From: Oscillospiraceae bacterium
GTDB lineage: Bacteria; Bacillota; Clostridia; Saccharofermentanales; Saccharofermentanaceae
DNA: 33,017 nt
Assembly: GCA_902801755.1 (NCBI GenBank)
Contig: CADCJM010000031.1
Location: 1-33,017 of the forward strand
Direction of reading: 5' to 3'
A model generated the notes under the pieces. The model was not told the DNA's origin and did not search any database. It saw only the letters and a program-made list of their open reading frames with translations. Position numbers and translations under genes: made by a program. Position 1 is the stretch's first letter. The number at the start of each line of letters is the position of its first letter. This document shows positions 7,953 to 17,250 of this stretch, piece after piece.

Positions 7953-8540
7953 ATGTTACAGGATAGTTTTATTGAATCTAGTGTAGTTCGCAAGACCGGT
8001 TTTACAGAAGTGTTTTTCAATACATTTCTTATTTCCGCTGCGATCGCACTCGTATTTTTCATTAACTTCATTCCGATAACTTTCGGTCTGAATATATGGT
8101 TTATCACGGGCATCATTTCTTTCGGCATCGTTGCTGGTGTTGTTGTCATCATCAAGCGCGAAAAGAAGATTTATGAGATTGAGATCTCCAATGACCTTGT
8201 CGACTGTGCGGTAATACACGGCGATAATAAGCGTGATGACCTTGCAAGCTTTTCGCTTAAGGAATGCGATTATATCGGACCTGTAACCTCTGACAGGTTT
8301 AACAGTGATGTTGAGAATGCCAATTATGTTCTCAAGATGACTGATTTTAAGAATTTTGATATTGCTGACGATTACTGGTACTGGGCTGTTACGACTGAAG
8401 GACTTAAGCTCGTTGTGGTTTTCATGTATAAGGATGAGATGTATCAGGTATTCAGAAGATATAATCCCAGGAATACCATTCCTATGAACAAACTGCCGAA
8501 GCCCACGCCGAAGGAAGAGAACGATGGAGAAGAAAACTGA
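7953..8540 (+). CDS. Two-helix membrane protein of unknown function
   Basis: A 195-residue protein with two predicted membrane helices at about 23-43 and 49-67, a tight basic turn (K-R-E-K-K) and a soluble C-terminal domain of about 120 residues that starts Y-E-I-E-I-S-N and ends in a charged tail. The layout resembles small clostridial two-helix proteins annotated as DUF6106, but I make that link from architecture only. GAGGTG precedes the ATG. Its last 17 bases overlap the start of the acyl-ACP thioesterase gene, so the two are probably co-translated and may share a membrane-lipid context. No catalytic motif is visible. Confidence 0.8.
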   Translation: MLQDSFIESSVVRKTGFTEVFFNTFLISAAIALVFFINFIPITFGLNIWFITGIISFGIVAGVVVIIKREKKIYEIEISNDLVDCAVIHGDNKRDDLASFSLKECDYIGPVTSDRFNSDVENANYVLKMTDFKNFDIADDYWYWAVTTEGLKLVVVFMYKDEMYQVFRRYNPRNTIPMNKLPKPTPKEENDGEEN

Positions 8541-9294
8541 TTTTACCGAGATGGAAGTCTATTGCAAAGCAACTGAATGCGGCATAGGCGACAAACTCTA
8601 TTGTTCTACACTGATAGGAGACCTTCAGGAAGCTGCCGAGAGGGGTTCCTACAGTATGGGATTCGGCACCGATTTCCTTAAGGAAAATGAGATCTGCTGG
8701 ATCATCCTTAAGATGAGGCTTCAGTTTACCGAGCTTCCATCCTGGCATGACACTTTTAAGATCAGGACTTGGGGAAGTTATGTTGATAAGTTCTATTTTG
8801 GCCGTGAATTTGAGATCTATAGCTCTGACAACAGGCAGATAGGCAAGGCAACATCTGTATGGATACTTGCCGACTGGAATACCCACAGGCCTGTGATTCC
8901 GCAGAAAAGGCCCGAATTGCCGCTCCCGGTCGTTCAGAATCCTGTTCTTGTATTTGATGAGAAAGCTCCCAAGATACATTTCCCTGAACGTAATGAGATT
9001 GCAGGTGAGACCGAAAAGCCCGTTATCATCAAGTATGCAGACTATAACGAGCTTGACCGCAACAGGCATGTAAATAACTCGCGTTATACTGCCTGGGCTT
9101 ATGATGCGCTCTTTAAGAACGGTTATGATGTATCGCTTATAGAAGACCTCGTTATCAATTACAACAGTGAAGTTAAAGCCGGCGAGAAGGTCGAGCTTTT
9201 CATCGCTAAAGACGGGGACAAGGTAAGCGTGTTCGGTTATAAAAACATTGATACCAAGGTCTTTGCCGTTGAATTGACTATGAGGAACACCTGA
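8524..9294 (+). CDS. Acyl-ACP thioesterase (FatA/FatB family)
   Basis: A 256-residue double-hotdog enzyme that releases free fatty acids from acyl carrier protein in the cytoplasm. The second hotdog carries the family active-site pattern L-D178-R-N180-R-H182-V-N-N, equivalent to the D-x-N-x-H of plant FatB. The first hotdog holds the substrate-side helix L-Q-E-A-A-E-R-G-S and W-x-x-x-x-x-R-T-W-type strands typical of bacterial members. Length fits the bacterial family, which lacks the plant transit peptide. The start codon lies inside the previous gene. No other fatty acid gene is nearby, so the chain length released and the purpose are unknown. Confidence 0.88.
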   Translation: MEKKTDFTEMEVYCKATECGIGDKLYCSTLIGDLQEAAERGSYSMGFGTDFLKENEICWIILKMRLQFTELPSWHDTFKIRTWGSYVDKFYFGREFEIYSSDNRQIGKATSVWILADWNTHRPVIPQKRPELPLPVVQNPVLVFDEKAPKIHFPERNEIAGETEKPVIIKYADYNELDRNRHVNNSRYTAWAYDALFKNGYDVSLIEDLVINYNSEVKAGEKVELFIAKDGDKVSVFGYKNIDTKVFAVELTMRNT

Positions 9295-9341
9295 TTTCTC
9301 AATAATTCTTGCCTTTTCACACTTTTTTGTTTTTCTTACTT

Positions 9342-9350
9342 TGTTATAAT
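9342..9350 (+). promoter_or_regulatory. Extended -10 promoter ahead of the ABC exporter operon
   Basis: TGTTATAAT is a perfect -10 hexamer with the TGN extension, 35 bases before the start codon of the ATPase gene. The matching -35 region is only T-rich, with no clear TTGACA, which is normal for extended -10 promoters. It is the only strong candidate before a run of eight closely packed genes. Confidence 0.6.
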
Positions 9351-9385
9351 AGAGAGTTGTATCATCAGCTTATCTGGAGGTAGCA

Positions 9386-10333
9386 ATGATCGAGATTAAT
9401 AATCTGGTGAAGAGTTATGGCGATAAAAAAGCCGTTAAAGGTATCTCATTCACTGTCAATGATGACGAAGTCCTGGGATTCTTAGGTCCCAATGGTGCCG
9501 GCAAGACCACGACAATGAATATCATCACAGGATATTTATCATCTACGTCCGGTACTGTTAAGGTCAACGGTCACGATATTCTTGAAGAACCTGAACTCGC
9601 AAAGAAAGAGATCGGCTATCTCCCTGAGAATCCGCCTCTTTATACTGATATGACCGTAAATGAGTATCTGAGCTTCATCTGTGATCTTAAGGGTGTGGCC
9701 AAGGATAAGCGTAAGGAACAGCTCGTTAACATCAAATCTATGGTTAAGATCGAGGATGTTCAGGACAGACTCATCGGCAACCTTTCCAAGGGCTATAAGC
9801 AGCGTGTAGGCATTGCCCAGGCATTGGTCGGCAATCCTTCGATACTTATTCTTGACGAGCCTACAGTAGGTCTTGACCCTAACCAGATCATTGAGATCAG
9901 AAGACTTATCAAATCACTTTCCAAGACACATTCGATCATTATAAGCTCACATATCCTTTCTGAGATCCAGGAAATTGCTGACAGAGTAGTTATTATCAAT
10001 CGCGGCAAGATCGCTGCTGTTGATTCATTGTCTGACCTTTCCAAGAGATTATCAGGCCAGTCAAAGCTCCTTCTTACATTCAGAGGTTCAGCTAAGGATG
10101 CTGCAGCCAAGATCCGTACGATCAAGGGCATTTCCGCTGCTGTACCGCGTGTTGTAGACAGCAAACTGTCGCAGCTTGAGATCACTGTTTCCGCCTCAGA
10201 TACAACTGAGGTCAGAACACAGATCTTTTATCTCATGGCCAATGAAGGCTGGCCGATCCTTGAAATGCGTTCTTTGGATCCTACCTTGGAAGAAGTCTTC
10301 TTGAGCATCACTTCAGGAAAGGGGAGGGCTTGA
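9386..10333 (+). CDS. ABC-2 exporter ATPase, GldA-like
   Basis: A 315-residue ATP-binding subunit. Walker A is G34-P-N-G-A-G-K40-T-T, the Q-loop position is a Glu in Y-L-P-E-N-P, the signature L-S-K-G-Y-K-Q-R is at 133-140 and Walker B I-L-I-L-D-E158-P at 153-159, followed by the H-loop S-S-H. The last 90 residues form the accessory domain seen in DrrA/GldA-type ATPases. GGAGG lies 7 bases before the ATG. The permease begins 3 bases after the stop and a GldG-like protein follows, the order known from gld-type exporters. It should power that permease at the inner face of the membrane. The substrate is unknown. Confidence 0.92.
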   Translation: MIEINNLVKSYGDKKAVKGISFTVNDDEVLGFLGPNGAGKTTTMNIITGYLSSTSGTVKVNGHDILEEPELAKKEIGYLPENPPLYTDMTVNEYLSFICDLKGVAKDKRKEQLVNIKSMVKIEDVQDRLIGNLSKGYKQRVGIAQALVGNPSILILDEPTVGLDPNQIIEIRRLIKSLSKTHSIIISSHILSEIQEIADRVVIINRGKIAAVDSLSDLSKRLSGQSKLLLTFRGSAKDAAAKIRTIKGISAAVPRVVDSKLSQLEITVSASDTTEVRTQIFYLMANEGWPILEMRSLDPTLEEVFLSITSGKGRA

Positions 10334-10336
10334 TCT

Positions 10337-11098
10337 ATGCTAGCTATTTTCAAGAGAGAGTTTTTATCCTATTTCAGATCACCGGTCGGATATGTTGCTA
10401 TAGCTTTGTTTTCATTCCTTTCCGGCTTTATTTTCTATTCCCAGTTTGCTTCAGGCGCTGTAAATATTGCTACTGAAGTCATCTCACTTCGTTCTTTCTT
10501 CGTTATCATCGTTCCTATCATCACAATGGGACTTCTTTCAGAAGATAAGAAGAGGGGAACAGACGTCCTTTATTACACGACGCCTGTCAGCCTTTTCAAT
10601 GTAGTAACCGGCAAGGTTCTTGCTGCGTTTGCTCTTTACGCGGTCATGTTTATCAACGTGATCATCCACATTATCGTTACTTTGGCCTGCGGAGGAGATT
10701 TCGAAGTCGGTTCCATCGGTACGATCATTGTTTTCTTCTTCATGGCATTCATGTTTATTGCGATCGGTCTTTTTGCTTCTGCAATCACTGACAGCCAGAT
10801 AATCTCAGCTATCGTAGCATTTATCATTATCCTTGTTACCCAGCTCATAAGCACGATCGGTTCTTATGCAGGAACAGCAGTTACATCCGTTCTTTCAGCT
10901 ATTAAAGCCGATTCAGCAATTGCAGCAGGCAACGCTATAGCAGCTGCAATTTCATGGTTTGATCCTTTTGTTAAGACACAGGATTTCCGTCTTGGAATAT
11001 TCTCGGTATCAGCTCTTATATTCGTCTTTTCTGTCGGAATCCTTTTCCTCTATTTAACATTCAGGGTTTTGGAAAAGAAACGCTGGAGCCAGGCGTGA
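10337..11098 (+). CDS. ABC-2 permease, GldF-like
   Basis: A 253-residue integral membrane protein with about six hydrophobic segments. It begins with the ABC-2 entry helix pattern I-F-K-R-E-F-L-S-Y-F-R-S-P-V-G-Y, which is typical of GldF/NosY-like permeases, and includes S-E-D-K-K-R-G-T-D-V-L-Y-Y-T-T-P-V, the conserved loop after the second segment. GGGAGGG precedes the ATG. It lies between its ATPase and a GldG-like protein with only 3 and 9 bases of spacing. The family moves lipids, polysaccharides, peptides or drugs; nothing here decides which. Confidence 0.9.
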   Translation: MLAIFKREFLSYFRSPVGYVAIALFSFLSGFIFYSQFASGAVNIATEVISLRSFFVIIVPIITMGLLSEDKKRGTDVLYYTTPVSLFNVVTGKVLAAFALYAVMFINVIIHIIVTLACGGDFEVGSIGTIIVFFFMAFMFIAIGLFASAITDSQIISAIVAFIIILVTQLISTIGSYAGTAVTSVLSAIKADSAIAAGNAIAAAISWFDPFVKTQDFRLGIFSVSALIFVFSVGILFLYLTFRVLEKKRWSQA

Positions 11099-11107
11099 TG
11101 GAGGTTT

Positions 11108-12619
11108 ATGGATTATATGAATAAGACAGTTTCTAACATTAATAAACCTCAGAATGACGAACGTTCCGGCAAGCTTAAGCTTTATTCGATCGGTTCAGTA
11201 ATCATTCTTATCGCAATTGTGATTATTGTAAATGTTCTTTTTGACAAGATCCTGGGAAAAGCACTCACATTCGATTTCTCTGATGCGCTGTCCAACACGA
11301 TCTCTCAGGAATCGATCGACTATATCAATGGTCTTCCTCAGGATACAAAGATCCGTATAGTCGGACTTTTCGACAAGCCCGCTGATGTTTCAGGCACTGA
11401 ATATCAGTACATCTGTCCTCTTCTTGATGATTATGTCAAGAATTCAAAGGGAAAGATCACTGTTGAATACATAAATCCCAATAATCAGCCTACGATCATC
11501 AGCCAGCTCGATCCCAATAATTCATTTAACCTCTCATCACAGTCCGGTAATTTTGTCGTTAAATATAATGACAAGATTAAGATCATCAACCCCTATGACT
11601 GCTATTCTTTCGATGAGACCTATCTTTCTCAGGGTTATTTCTACGTAACGGGAAATAATGTTGAATATGCATTCACGAATTCCATGTATATCCTGACAAA
11701 CGGATATTCATGCAAGGCATATCTCATTACAGGTCTTGAAGAGGACGGAAGCAATTATCTTGCTAAGATCCTCGAATCAATGGCTATTGAGCCTGTCGGA
11801 CTTCCTGTATCCGAGAATTTTGCTGTTCCTGAAGACTGCGATATCATCATCATGAACGGCCCACAGAACGATATCTCTGAGAAGATGTATGTTGAGCTTT
11901 CAGCATTTGTTAAGAGAGGCGGAAAACTCTTTGTTGCTGTTGATTTTAACGTTATCAACGTTACTGAAAAATACGAGAGACTTAACAAGCTTTTGAATGA
12001 GATGAATCTTGCATTAGATCCTTATCTCATCGCTGAGAATGATTCAGGATACCAGCTCGGCGGATACCAGCTTGACCACGTTGTAAAGGCTTGTGACGGC
12101 TTTTCTGACTATGCTGAGATCACTTTGCTTCACAGCACCAATGCAAGGTCTGTCAGGGCTGCTGATGTTCCCGGCAATACTTTTAAGACGGCTCCTGTCC
12201 TGAAGACCAGCGAAAATGCTTCAACTACAGCTCTTGACCAGTACGGAAATGCGATAGAGAGCTCAATGGTGACAGGAAAGCAGTTCTATGTGGCAATGTA
12301 TTCGGCAGGTGAGGGAGCTGATCCTGCAAAGGCATTCGTTTTCGGTACGATGAATTTCACATCAGACCAGTACATTTCATCTTACGGAATGAATGATACA
12401 AATGTCGATTTCTTTAAGTCATGCATTAGGGAACTTACGAGCACAAAACAGTTCAATACTTTGAATGTTCCCACCAGGAACGTTGATAACTTCGCTCTTG
12501 ATGCTGATAAATCCACTACTGCAGCTTCAACAGTTGTTCTCGTTGTGTTCATGATGCTCATACCTATCCTGCTTGTAGCTCTTGCAGTTGTTGTTTACAC
12601 AAAGAGGAAGAATCTCTGA
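11108..12619 (+). CDS. GldG-like ABC transporter auxiliary protein
   Basis: A 503-residue protein anchored at both ends: a membrane helix near residues 28-50 and another near 472-497 followed by a short basic tail (K-R-K-N-L). The large domain between them should lie outside the membrane and has the GldG/ABC_transp_aux pattern, with early D-A-L-S-N-T-I-S, K-I-R-I-V-G-L-F-D-K and an I-I-M-N-G-P segment near residue 245. In gliding Bacteroidota GldG partners GldA and GldF; similar trios occur in Clostridia that do not glide. GGAGG is only 3 bases before the ATG at 11108 and 12 before an in-frame ATG at 11117, so either start is possible. Confidence 0.82.
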   Translation: MDYMNKTVSNINKPQNDERSGKLKLYSIGSVIILIAIVIIVNVLFDKILGKALTFDFSDALSNTISQESIDYINGLPQDTKIRIVGLFDKPADVSGTEYQYICPLLDDYVKNSKGKITVEYINPNNQPTIISQLDPNNSFNLSSQSGNFVVKYNDKIKIINPYDCYSFDETYLSQGYFYVTGNNVEYAFTNSMYILTNGYSCKAYLITGLEEDGSNYLAKILESMAIEPVGLPVSENFAVPEDCDIIIMNGPQNDISEKMYVELSAFVKRGGKLFVAVDFNVINVTEKYERLNKLLNEMNLALDPYLIAENDSGYQLGGYQLDHVVKACDGFSDYAEITLLHSTNARSVRAADVPGNTFKTAPVLKTSENASTTALDQYGNAIESSMVTGKQFYVAMYSAGEGADPAKAFVFGTMNFTSDQYISSYGMNDTNVDFFKSCIRELTSTKQFNTLNVPTRNVDNFALDADKSTTAASTVVLVVFMMLIPILLVALAVVVYTKRKNL

Positions 12620-12620
12620 T

Positions 12621-14096
12621 ATGAAGTCTGTTAAGAATCTTATTGTTCCGTCAATAATACTGCTGTTTCTGGCTGTCTTTGCGATAGTCTATTTTGCGAT
12701 CGACAGCATCCGCAATAAGAAAGCAGCAGAGTCGGAAATTGATTCTGTTAAGATCGTAAGCTTTGAACCTTCCGAGATTGCTTCTGTTAACGTTCACAAC
12801 AACGTGACCGGTTATAATTCCAAGGTTGTCCGCACAGTTAATACCGATGGAACCGGCAAGTATGAATTCTTAGGTGATGATGTAGATCCCAGTGAGAGAT
12901 ATTCCGGTTCGAAGCTTGCAGATTATGTCGAGTACATGACTAACATCTACGCAGATGACAAAGTGTCTTCTGACGGCAACTTTGCTGATTTTGGCCTTGA
13001 TAATCCCAGGTTCACAGTAACTATCAGCACGGCAGCAGGCGAGACTGTCATTTATAATATCGGTAATTCTTCACCTGACGAAAATTATGCTTATGCGAAT
13101 GTGTCTGGTTCAAATGACATTTATACGATCTATTCTACAAAGGTTCTTATCGCACAGTATACTTCTGTCAGTTTTCTTGATGAGATGTCACTTAATATCG
13201 ATTACAACGATATCAAGTCGGTCCATTTCGGAAGAAAGTCTGACGGATTATCCCTTGATGCCACAGTATCTGTTTCAGCTTCCGGAATATCTGTTTTCGA
13301 CATTTATGAACCCTATGTACATCCGGCCAGCGGATATTTCGGCAACCTCATTGATTCTGTTGCGCGTCTTACCATAACTGAATTTGTTGAGACTAATACC
13401 AATGATCTTGCGGGATACGGCCTTTCAGATCCTGCATATCACTTTGTTTTTACCAGGATCAGCGGCGGCACTATAGATATATCGTTCAGCAAGATGAATG
13501 ACGGATACTGCTTCGGATATATTAAGGGCATTAATAAGATCTTTGCCATTTACGATTATCAGCTTGATGGCGCTAATCTCCAGGAACTCGTCCTTATCGA
13601 TCCTTACATCTGTTATTGCTATGTAAATGACATCAAATACATTAACGGCAAATATGGAGATCAGACATTTAAGTTTGAAATAGATGTGCCCAACGGCCAG
13701 AGCATTACTTCCGAGAATTCAACAATAACGCTCGACGGCCGTAATGCCAAGGTGTCCGATTCCTATGGAAGAGCTTATTATTCGATCCTTTTCGAGAGCA
13801 TTGCCTGCATTAAGATCGGCGGTGTTGAGATGAATCCTAAATTAGGCGCCTCTTCTCCGGAGTTATCCTTATCTTTCCAGGATAAGAACTATAACACGAC
13901 CGTCTATGATTTCTATAAGAGGGATGAATCATCTTATTATGTTTACAAGAATGGTGAATATATGCATTTCTATGTTTATGCCGAGGAGATCTTTAATGAC
14001 GGCGGCACAGATACCTATAATTATGGCTTCTGGAAGGCATATGAGTTATTAAGCAAAGCAATTACCGAAAATATGAACGGAATATATGACTTATAA
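12621..14096 (+). CDS. DUF4340-domain membrane-anchored protein
   Basis: A 491-residue protein with one N-terminal membrane helix (about residues 6-27) and a large extracytoplasmic region. That region carries the repeated pattern of DUF4340 proteins: a Y-x-F-L-G strand, a helix L-A-D-Y-V-E-Y, then the turn D-F-G-L-D-N-P, with a second copy at L-A-G-Y-G-L-S-D-P. It starts one base after the GldG-like stop, with GAGGAAG upstream; an earlier in-frame TTG at 12582 is rejected because it lies inside the previous gene. DUF4340 genes usually follow gldG-like genes, so it is likely a surface component of the same exporter. The biochemical role is unknown. Confidence 0.82.
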   Translation: MKSVKNLIVPSIILLFLAVFAIVYFAIDSIRNKKAAESEIDSVKIVSFEPSEIASVNVHNNVTGYNSKVVRTVNTDGTGKYEFLGDDVDPSERYSGSKLADYVEYMTNIYADDKVSSDGNFADFGLDNPRFTVTISTAAGETVIYNIGNSSPDENYAYANVSGSNDIYTIYSTKVLIAQYTSVSFLDEMSLNIDYNDIKSVHFGRKSDGLSLDATVSVSASGISVFDIYEPYVHPASGYFGNLIDSVARLTITEFVETNTNDLAGYGLSDPAYHFVFTRISGGTIDISFSKMNDGYCFGYIKGINKIFAIYDYQLDGANLQELVLIDPYICYCYVNDIKYINGKYGDQTFKFEIDVPNGQSITSENSTITLDGRNAKVSDSYGRAYYSILFESIACIKIGGVEMNPKLGASSPELSLSFQDKNYNTTVYDFYKRDESSYYVYKNGEYMHFYVYAEEIFNDGGTDTYNYGFWKAYELLSKAITENMNGIYDL

Positions 14097-14112
14097 AGTG
14101 TAGAATAGGGCG

Positions 14113-15315
14113 ATGGAAAATAAAGAAAAGATAAAAAACAAGCAGGTTAATAAGAAGAAACCTTCCGCAAACAAGAAAAATGGAAGCGTTTCTCAGGCTG
14201 CAATAAGAAAAGCTCTTACGATAGCTGTTGCGATATTTACTCTGGTCCTCATTGTCAGCATTGTGCTGATATTTGTGGTATCCAGGAAGATTGATTCTCT
14301 TGCAGGCGCAGATGCACAGATCAAGCTCTCTGCCCAGGGCGGTTTTGAATGTGAGTATTCAGAGGCGCAGAAGCTTTATCCTTATGGCGACGGCGTAATC
14401 AAAGTCACATCCGAGAGAATCGCATATCTTAATCTTTCAGGATCCGAGATCTTCTCACAGCATGTATCCTACCAGAACCCTCAGTGCGCTATCTTTGGCG
14501 ATAAGGTTGCGGTATTTGACCGTGACGGCTACAGTTTTACAGTTCTTGACCAGGAAGGCGTATGGTATTCCAAGCCTACGGTAAACCCTGTTAAGTCGGT
14601 TCAGATGTCTGATGCCGGTTATATAGCGGTAATTACGGGCGGCACTGATTCATTCGGCGATGTAACCTTGTACGACAGTAAGGGTGAGCAGATTGCTGCA
14701 TGGACATCTTATAATTCAGGTTTCCCGGTATCATGTGCCTTTAATTCCGACTCTACGCTTCTTGCAGTCTCAACGATCAACACGAGTGGTGCTGTTATTA
14801 AGCCATATGTCCGTGTTTTCTCGATCAATAAGAGTGATAAGGGCTATATAGTATCGGATTATGCTGTATATACGACAGATGACAGCGTTATATTTGCAAG
14901 TATCTGCTATGTCGGAAGCAAGCTCTGCTGCTTTACTTCGAACTCGCTTTATGAGGTAAAGGACAATAATCTGTCGCAGATGAACTATGATTTCTCTGCT
15001 ATCAGCTACGTCAAGAATGTTAACGGACACCTGTTCGTTACCTATTCTGACGGTATCAGCCAGCTAAGCAAGCTTGCTATCATCAATTCAAATGACGCCA
15101 TTATCTACAATTCCAACATCGGTACAAATATCGTTTCGGTTACTCAGACAAAGGGTTATTACGCTATAAGCGTCGACAGAAGAGTCTTTATCTACAACAC
15201 GAATGGTGTTATTACAAATGACTATTCCGTCGACGAAGATATCATCAGAATGAACTTCATTTCAGGCAATAAGCTTTGCGTTGTATCTACCAGCGGAGTT
15301 CACACAATTAATTAA
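14113..15315 (+). CDS. DUF5711-like membrane-anchored beta-propeller protein
   Basis: A 400-residue protein. Residues 1-33 are very basic and cytoplasmic, about 34-58 form a membrane helix, and the rest is a chain of short beta-rich repeats such as V-A-V-F-D-R-D-G-Y, I-T-G-G-T-D-S-F-G-D-V-T-L-Y-D and Y-V-R-V-F-S, as expected of a propeller outside the cell. The architecture matches clostridial DUF5711 proteins. It follows the DUF4340 gene by 16 bases behind a weak site (AGGGCG). The context suggests a fifth component of the exporter cluster, perhaps a ligand or wall contact. No enzyme motif is visible. Confidence 0.72.
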   Translation: MENKEKIKNKQVNKKKPSANKKNGSVSQAAIRKALTIAVAIFTLVLIVSIVLIFVVSRKIDSLAGADAQIKLSAQGGFECEYSEAQKLYPYGDGVIKVTSERIAYLNLSGSEIFSQHVSYQNPQCAIFGDKVAVFDRDGYSFTVLDQEGVWYSKPTVNPVKSVQMSDAGYIAVITGGTDSFGDVTLYDSKGEQIAAWTSYNSGFPVSCAFNSDSTLLAVSTINTSGAVIKPYVRVFSINKSDKGYIVSDYAVYTTDDSVIFASICYVGSKLCCFTSNSLYEVKDNNLSQMNYDFSAISYVKNVNGHLFVTYSDGISQLSKLAIINSNDAIIYNSNIGTNIVSVTQTKGYYAISVDRRVFIYNTNGVITNDYSVDEDIIRMNFISGNKLCVVSTSGVHTIN

Positions 15316-15324
15316 GGTGTTCAT

Positions 15325-15978
15325 ATGGAAACTGAAGTTAAATTGTGTTTTGAGAATAAAGAGAGCCTTTTCAGAGTAGCCGAATCAGATCTTTTCCGTA
15401 TGTTCTGCGTTACATCTGATCCGGATACCGTTATGCTCGAAAACTATTATCTTGATACAAATGATCACAAGATCTTAAAGCGCAACGGCTCTGTCAGAAG
15501 AAGGCTTGTGTCCGGCAAGGATTCTTTTATCGAAGAGACTGTCAAATACGGCGGCGGTTCTGCAGCCGGCCTTCACAGACGTTTTGAGTGGAATTTCTGG
15601 ACTGATGATGACAAGTTCGTTATAGAGAATTTCAAGAAGGGCGTTTCCGAAGGTGGGGACCCGGTGGAATTATTAGATGAGGTTTTCGAAAATGTTACTG
15701 ACAGAGATCTTGTGATCCTCTGCTTTAACTCATTTGAGAGAACGACTTATAAGCTTATATATAAGAGCAGCCTCATTGAGGCATGCTTTGACAGCGGTGT
15801 TATCTATAACTCGGATAAGTCCGGATCTGAAGAGATCTGTGAACTTGAATTAGAGCTCGAGAAGGGCAGTGATGAAGATCTTACGGAACTTTCCAATCTC
15901 ATAAAGGCTGAGTTCGGATGCTTCCCGTTAGATAAAAGTAAATTTCAAAGAACTCTGGAATTGGCGAAAAGGGGATAA
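15325..15978 (+). CDS. CYTH-domain protein (triphosphate tunnel metalloenzyme)
   Basis: A 217-residue protein with the diagnostic E2-x-E4-x-K6 at its very start, then Y-Y-L-D-T, R-R-R-L-V and the acidic strand E-L-E-L-E-L-E-K-G, which together line the metal and triphosphate tunnel. Family members act as inorganic triphosphatases, thiamine triphosphatases or class IV adenylate cyclases; the set of residues visible does not separate these. The start at 15325 is supported by AAGGTG and by the motif position. It lies 9 bases after the propeller gene and 6 before a flavoprotein gene, so is in the same operon, with no obvious functional link. Confidence 0.85.
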   Translation: METEVKLCFENKESLFRVAESDLFRMFCVTSDPDTVMLENYYLDTNDHKILKRNGSVRRRLVSGKDSFIEETVKYGGGSAAGLHRRFEWNFWTDDDKFVIENFKKGVSEGGDPVELLDEVFENVTDRDLVILCFNSFERTTYKLIYKSSLIEACFDSGVIYNSDKSGSEEICELELELEKGSDEDLTELSNLIKAEFGCFPLDKSKFQRTLELAKRG

Positions 15979-15984
15979 TAGCTT

Positions 15985-17250
15985 ATGAAGAGTAGTAATT
16001 ATGACTGCATCATTGTAGGAGGCGGCGCGGCAGGTCTTTATTGTGCCGCACAGCTTGCAAGGACTGCTTTTTTTTCAGGTAAGAAGATACTAATCATCGA
16101 AGGCGGCAGCAGGGTAGGCAACAAACTCGCGCTTACAGGCAGCGGCAGATGCAACCTCTCTAATACCGAGATCGATCTTACCAAATACAACACAGATGAC
16201 CAGTACAAGCTCGAAGCATGCATCAATAAATATGGCGAGACTGATACAAGCTATTATTTTGAGAACGTTTTGGGCGTTGTTCTTGAGCAGAAGGGAACTC
16301 TTGTTTATCCTGCGACGCTTAAGAGTTCGACAGTTGTTGATGCTTTAAGATTTTATCTTGAAGACAACAAGGTCGAGATTGCTCTTAAGGAGAAGGTCAC
16401 AGCTGTTGCTAAGTCTGAAAACCTCTTTGAGGTTAAGACAGACGCTGACAAAACTTATCTTACTAAGAATCTCGTTATAGCCACAGGCGGCATCACATAT
16501 CCTTCCACAGGTTCAACAGGTGATGTTTTAAAGCTCGTTGAAGGTCTTACAGATAGTACGTGCTTTGTTCCTTTTAAGCCTGCTCTTACTTCGCTCTCAT
16601 CAGATATGGTCGGCATCAAGGCTATGGCCGGAATCAGATGCAGAGGTGACGTCAAGATCGTCGGCAGCGACGGAGTCATCAAGGCAAGATCAGAAGGTGA
16701 GATCCTCTTTACCAAGGAAGGCGGAATCTCAGGTATCTGTGTTATGGATGTTTCTGACAGTGTAGTCAGACTTTTCGATGAAGGCGATAAAGATGTAAAG
16801 GCAGTGCTCAATCTTACCGGTAAATCAGGCGGTGAGATCCTGCAGATGATCTACATCAGAAGACAGATGTTTCCTCACAGGAACTGTTCCGATGCCTTAT
16901 CCGGCATGCTCTTAAGAAATGTTACTGATTTTGTTATGAAGAAAATGGGCATGAAGGCAGATAAGATGACATTAAGAGAACTTAACGACAGACAGCTTGT
17001 AGACCTTACAAATCTCCTGTGTGCTTTCCCGATACCGGTTACAGGCTACGGTGACGTTGATAAGGCCCAGGTATCTTCAGGCGGTTTTAAGCTCTCCAAA
17101 CTTGATGATAATATGCAGGTGAAGTATTGTCCGGGTCTTTATATTATCGGAGAAGCCGTAAACGTTAATGGTATCTGCGGCGGCTATAATCTGCAGTGGG
17201 CATGGACTTCTGCAGCTCTTGCAGCGGAAGGAATATCTCAGAATGTTTGA
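15985..17250 (+). CDS. FAD-dependent oxidoreductase, HI0933/BaiN family
   Basis: A 421-residue flavoprotein. The FAD site V-G-G-G-A-A-G is at 11-17, the acidic strand end I-I-E-G-G follows, and the family signature N-K-L-A-L-T-G-S-G-R-C-N-L-S-N is intact. The C-terminal FAD contact is G-I-C-G-G-Y-N-L-Q-W-A-W-T-S. BaiN itself acts on bile acid intermediates, but most members of this large family have no known substrate, so that name should not be transferred. It overlaps the next flavoprotein gene by 8 bases (ATGTTTGA), which indicates coupled translation. Confidence 0.9.
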   Translation: MKSSNYDCIIVGGGAAGLYCAAQLARTAFFSGKKILIIEGGSRVGNKLALTGSGRCNLSNTEIDLTKYNTDDQYKLEACINKYGETDTSYYFENVLGVVLEQKGTLVYPATLKSSTVVDALRFYLEDNKVEIALKEKVTAVAKSENLFEVKTDADKTYLTKNLVIATGGITYPSTGSTGDVLKLVEGLTDSTCFVPFKPALTSLSSDMVGIKAMAGIRCRGDVKIVGSDGVIKARSEGEILFTKEGGISGICVMDVSDSVVRLFDEGDKDVKAVLNLTGKSGGEILQMIYIRRQMFPHRNCSDALSGMLLRNVTDFVMKKMGMKADKMTLRELNDRQLVDLTNLLCAFPIPVTGYGDVDKAQVSSGGFKLSKLDDNMQVKYCPGLYIIGEAVNVNGICGGYNLQWAWTSAALAAEGISQNV

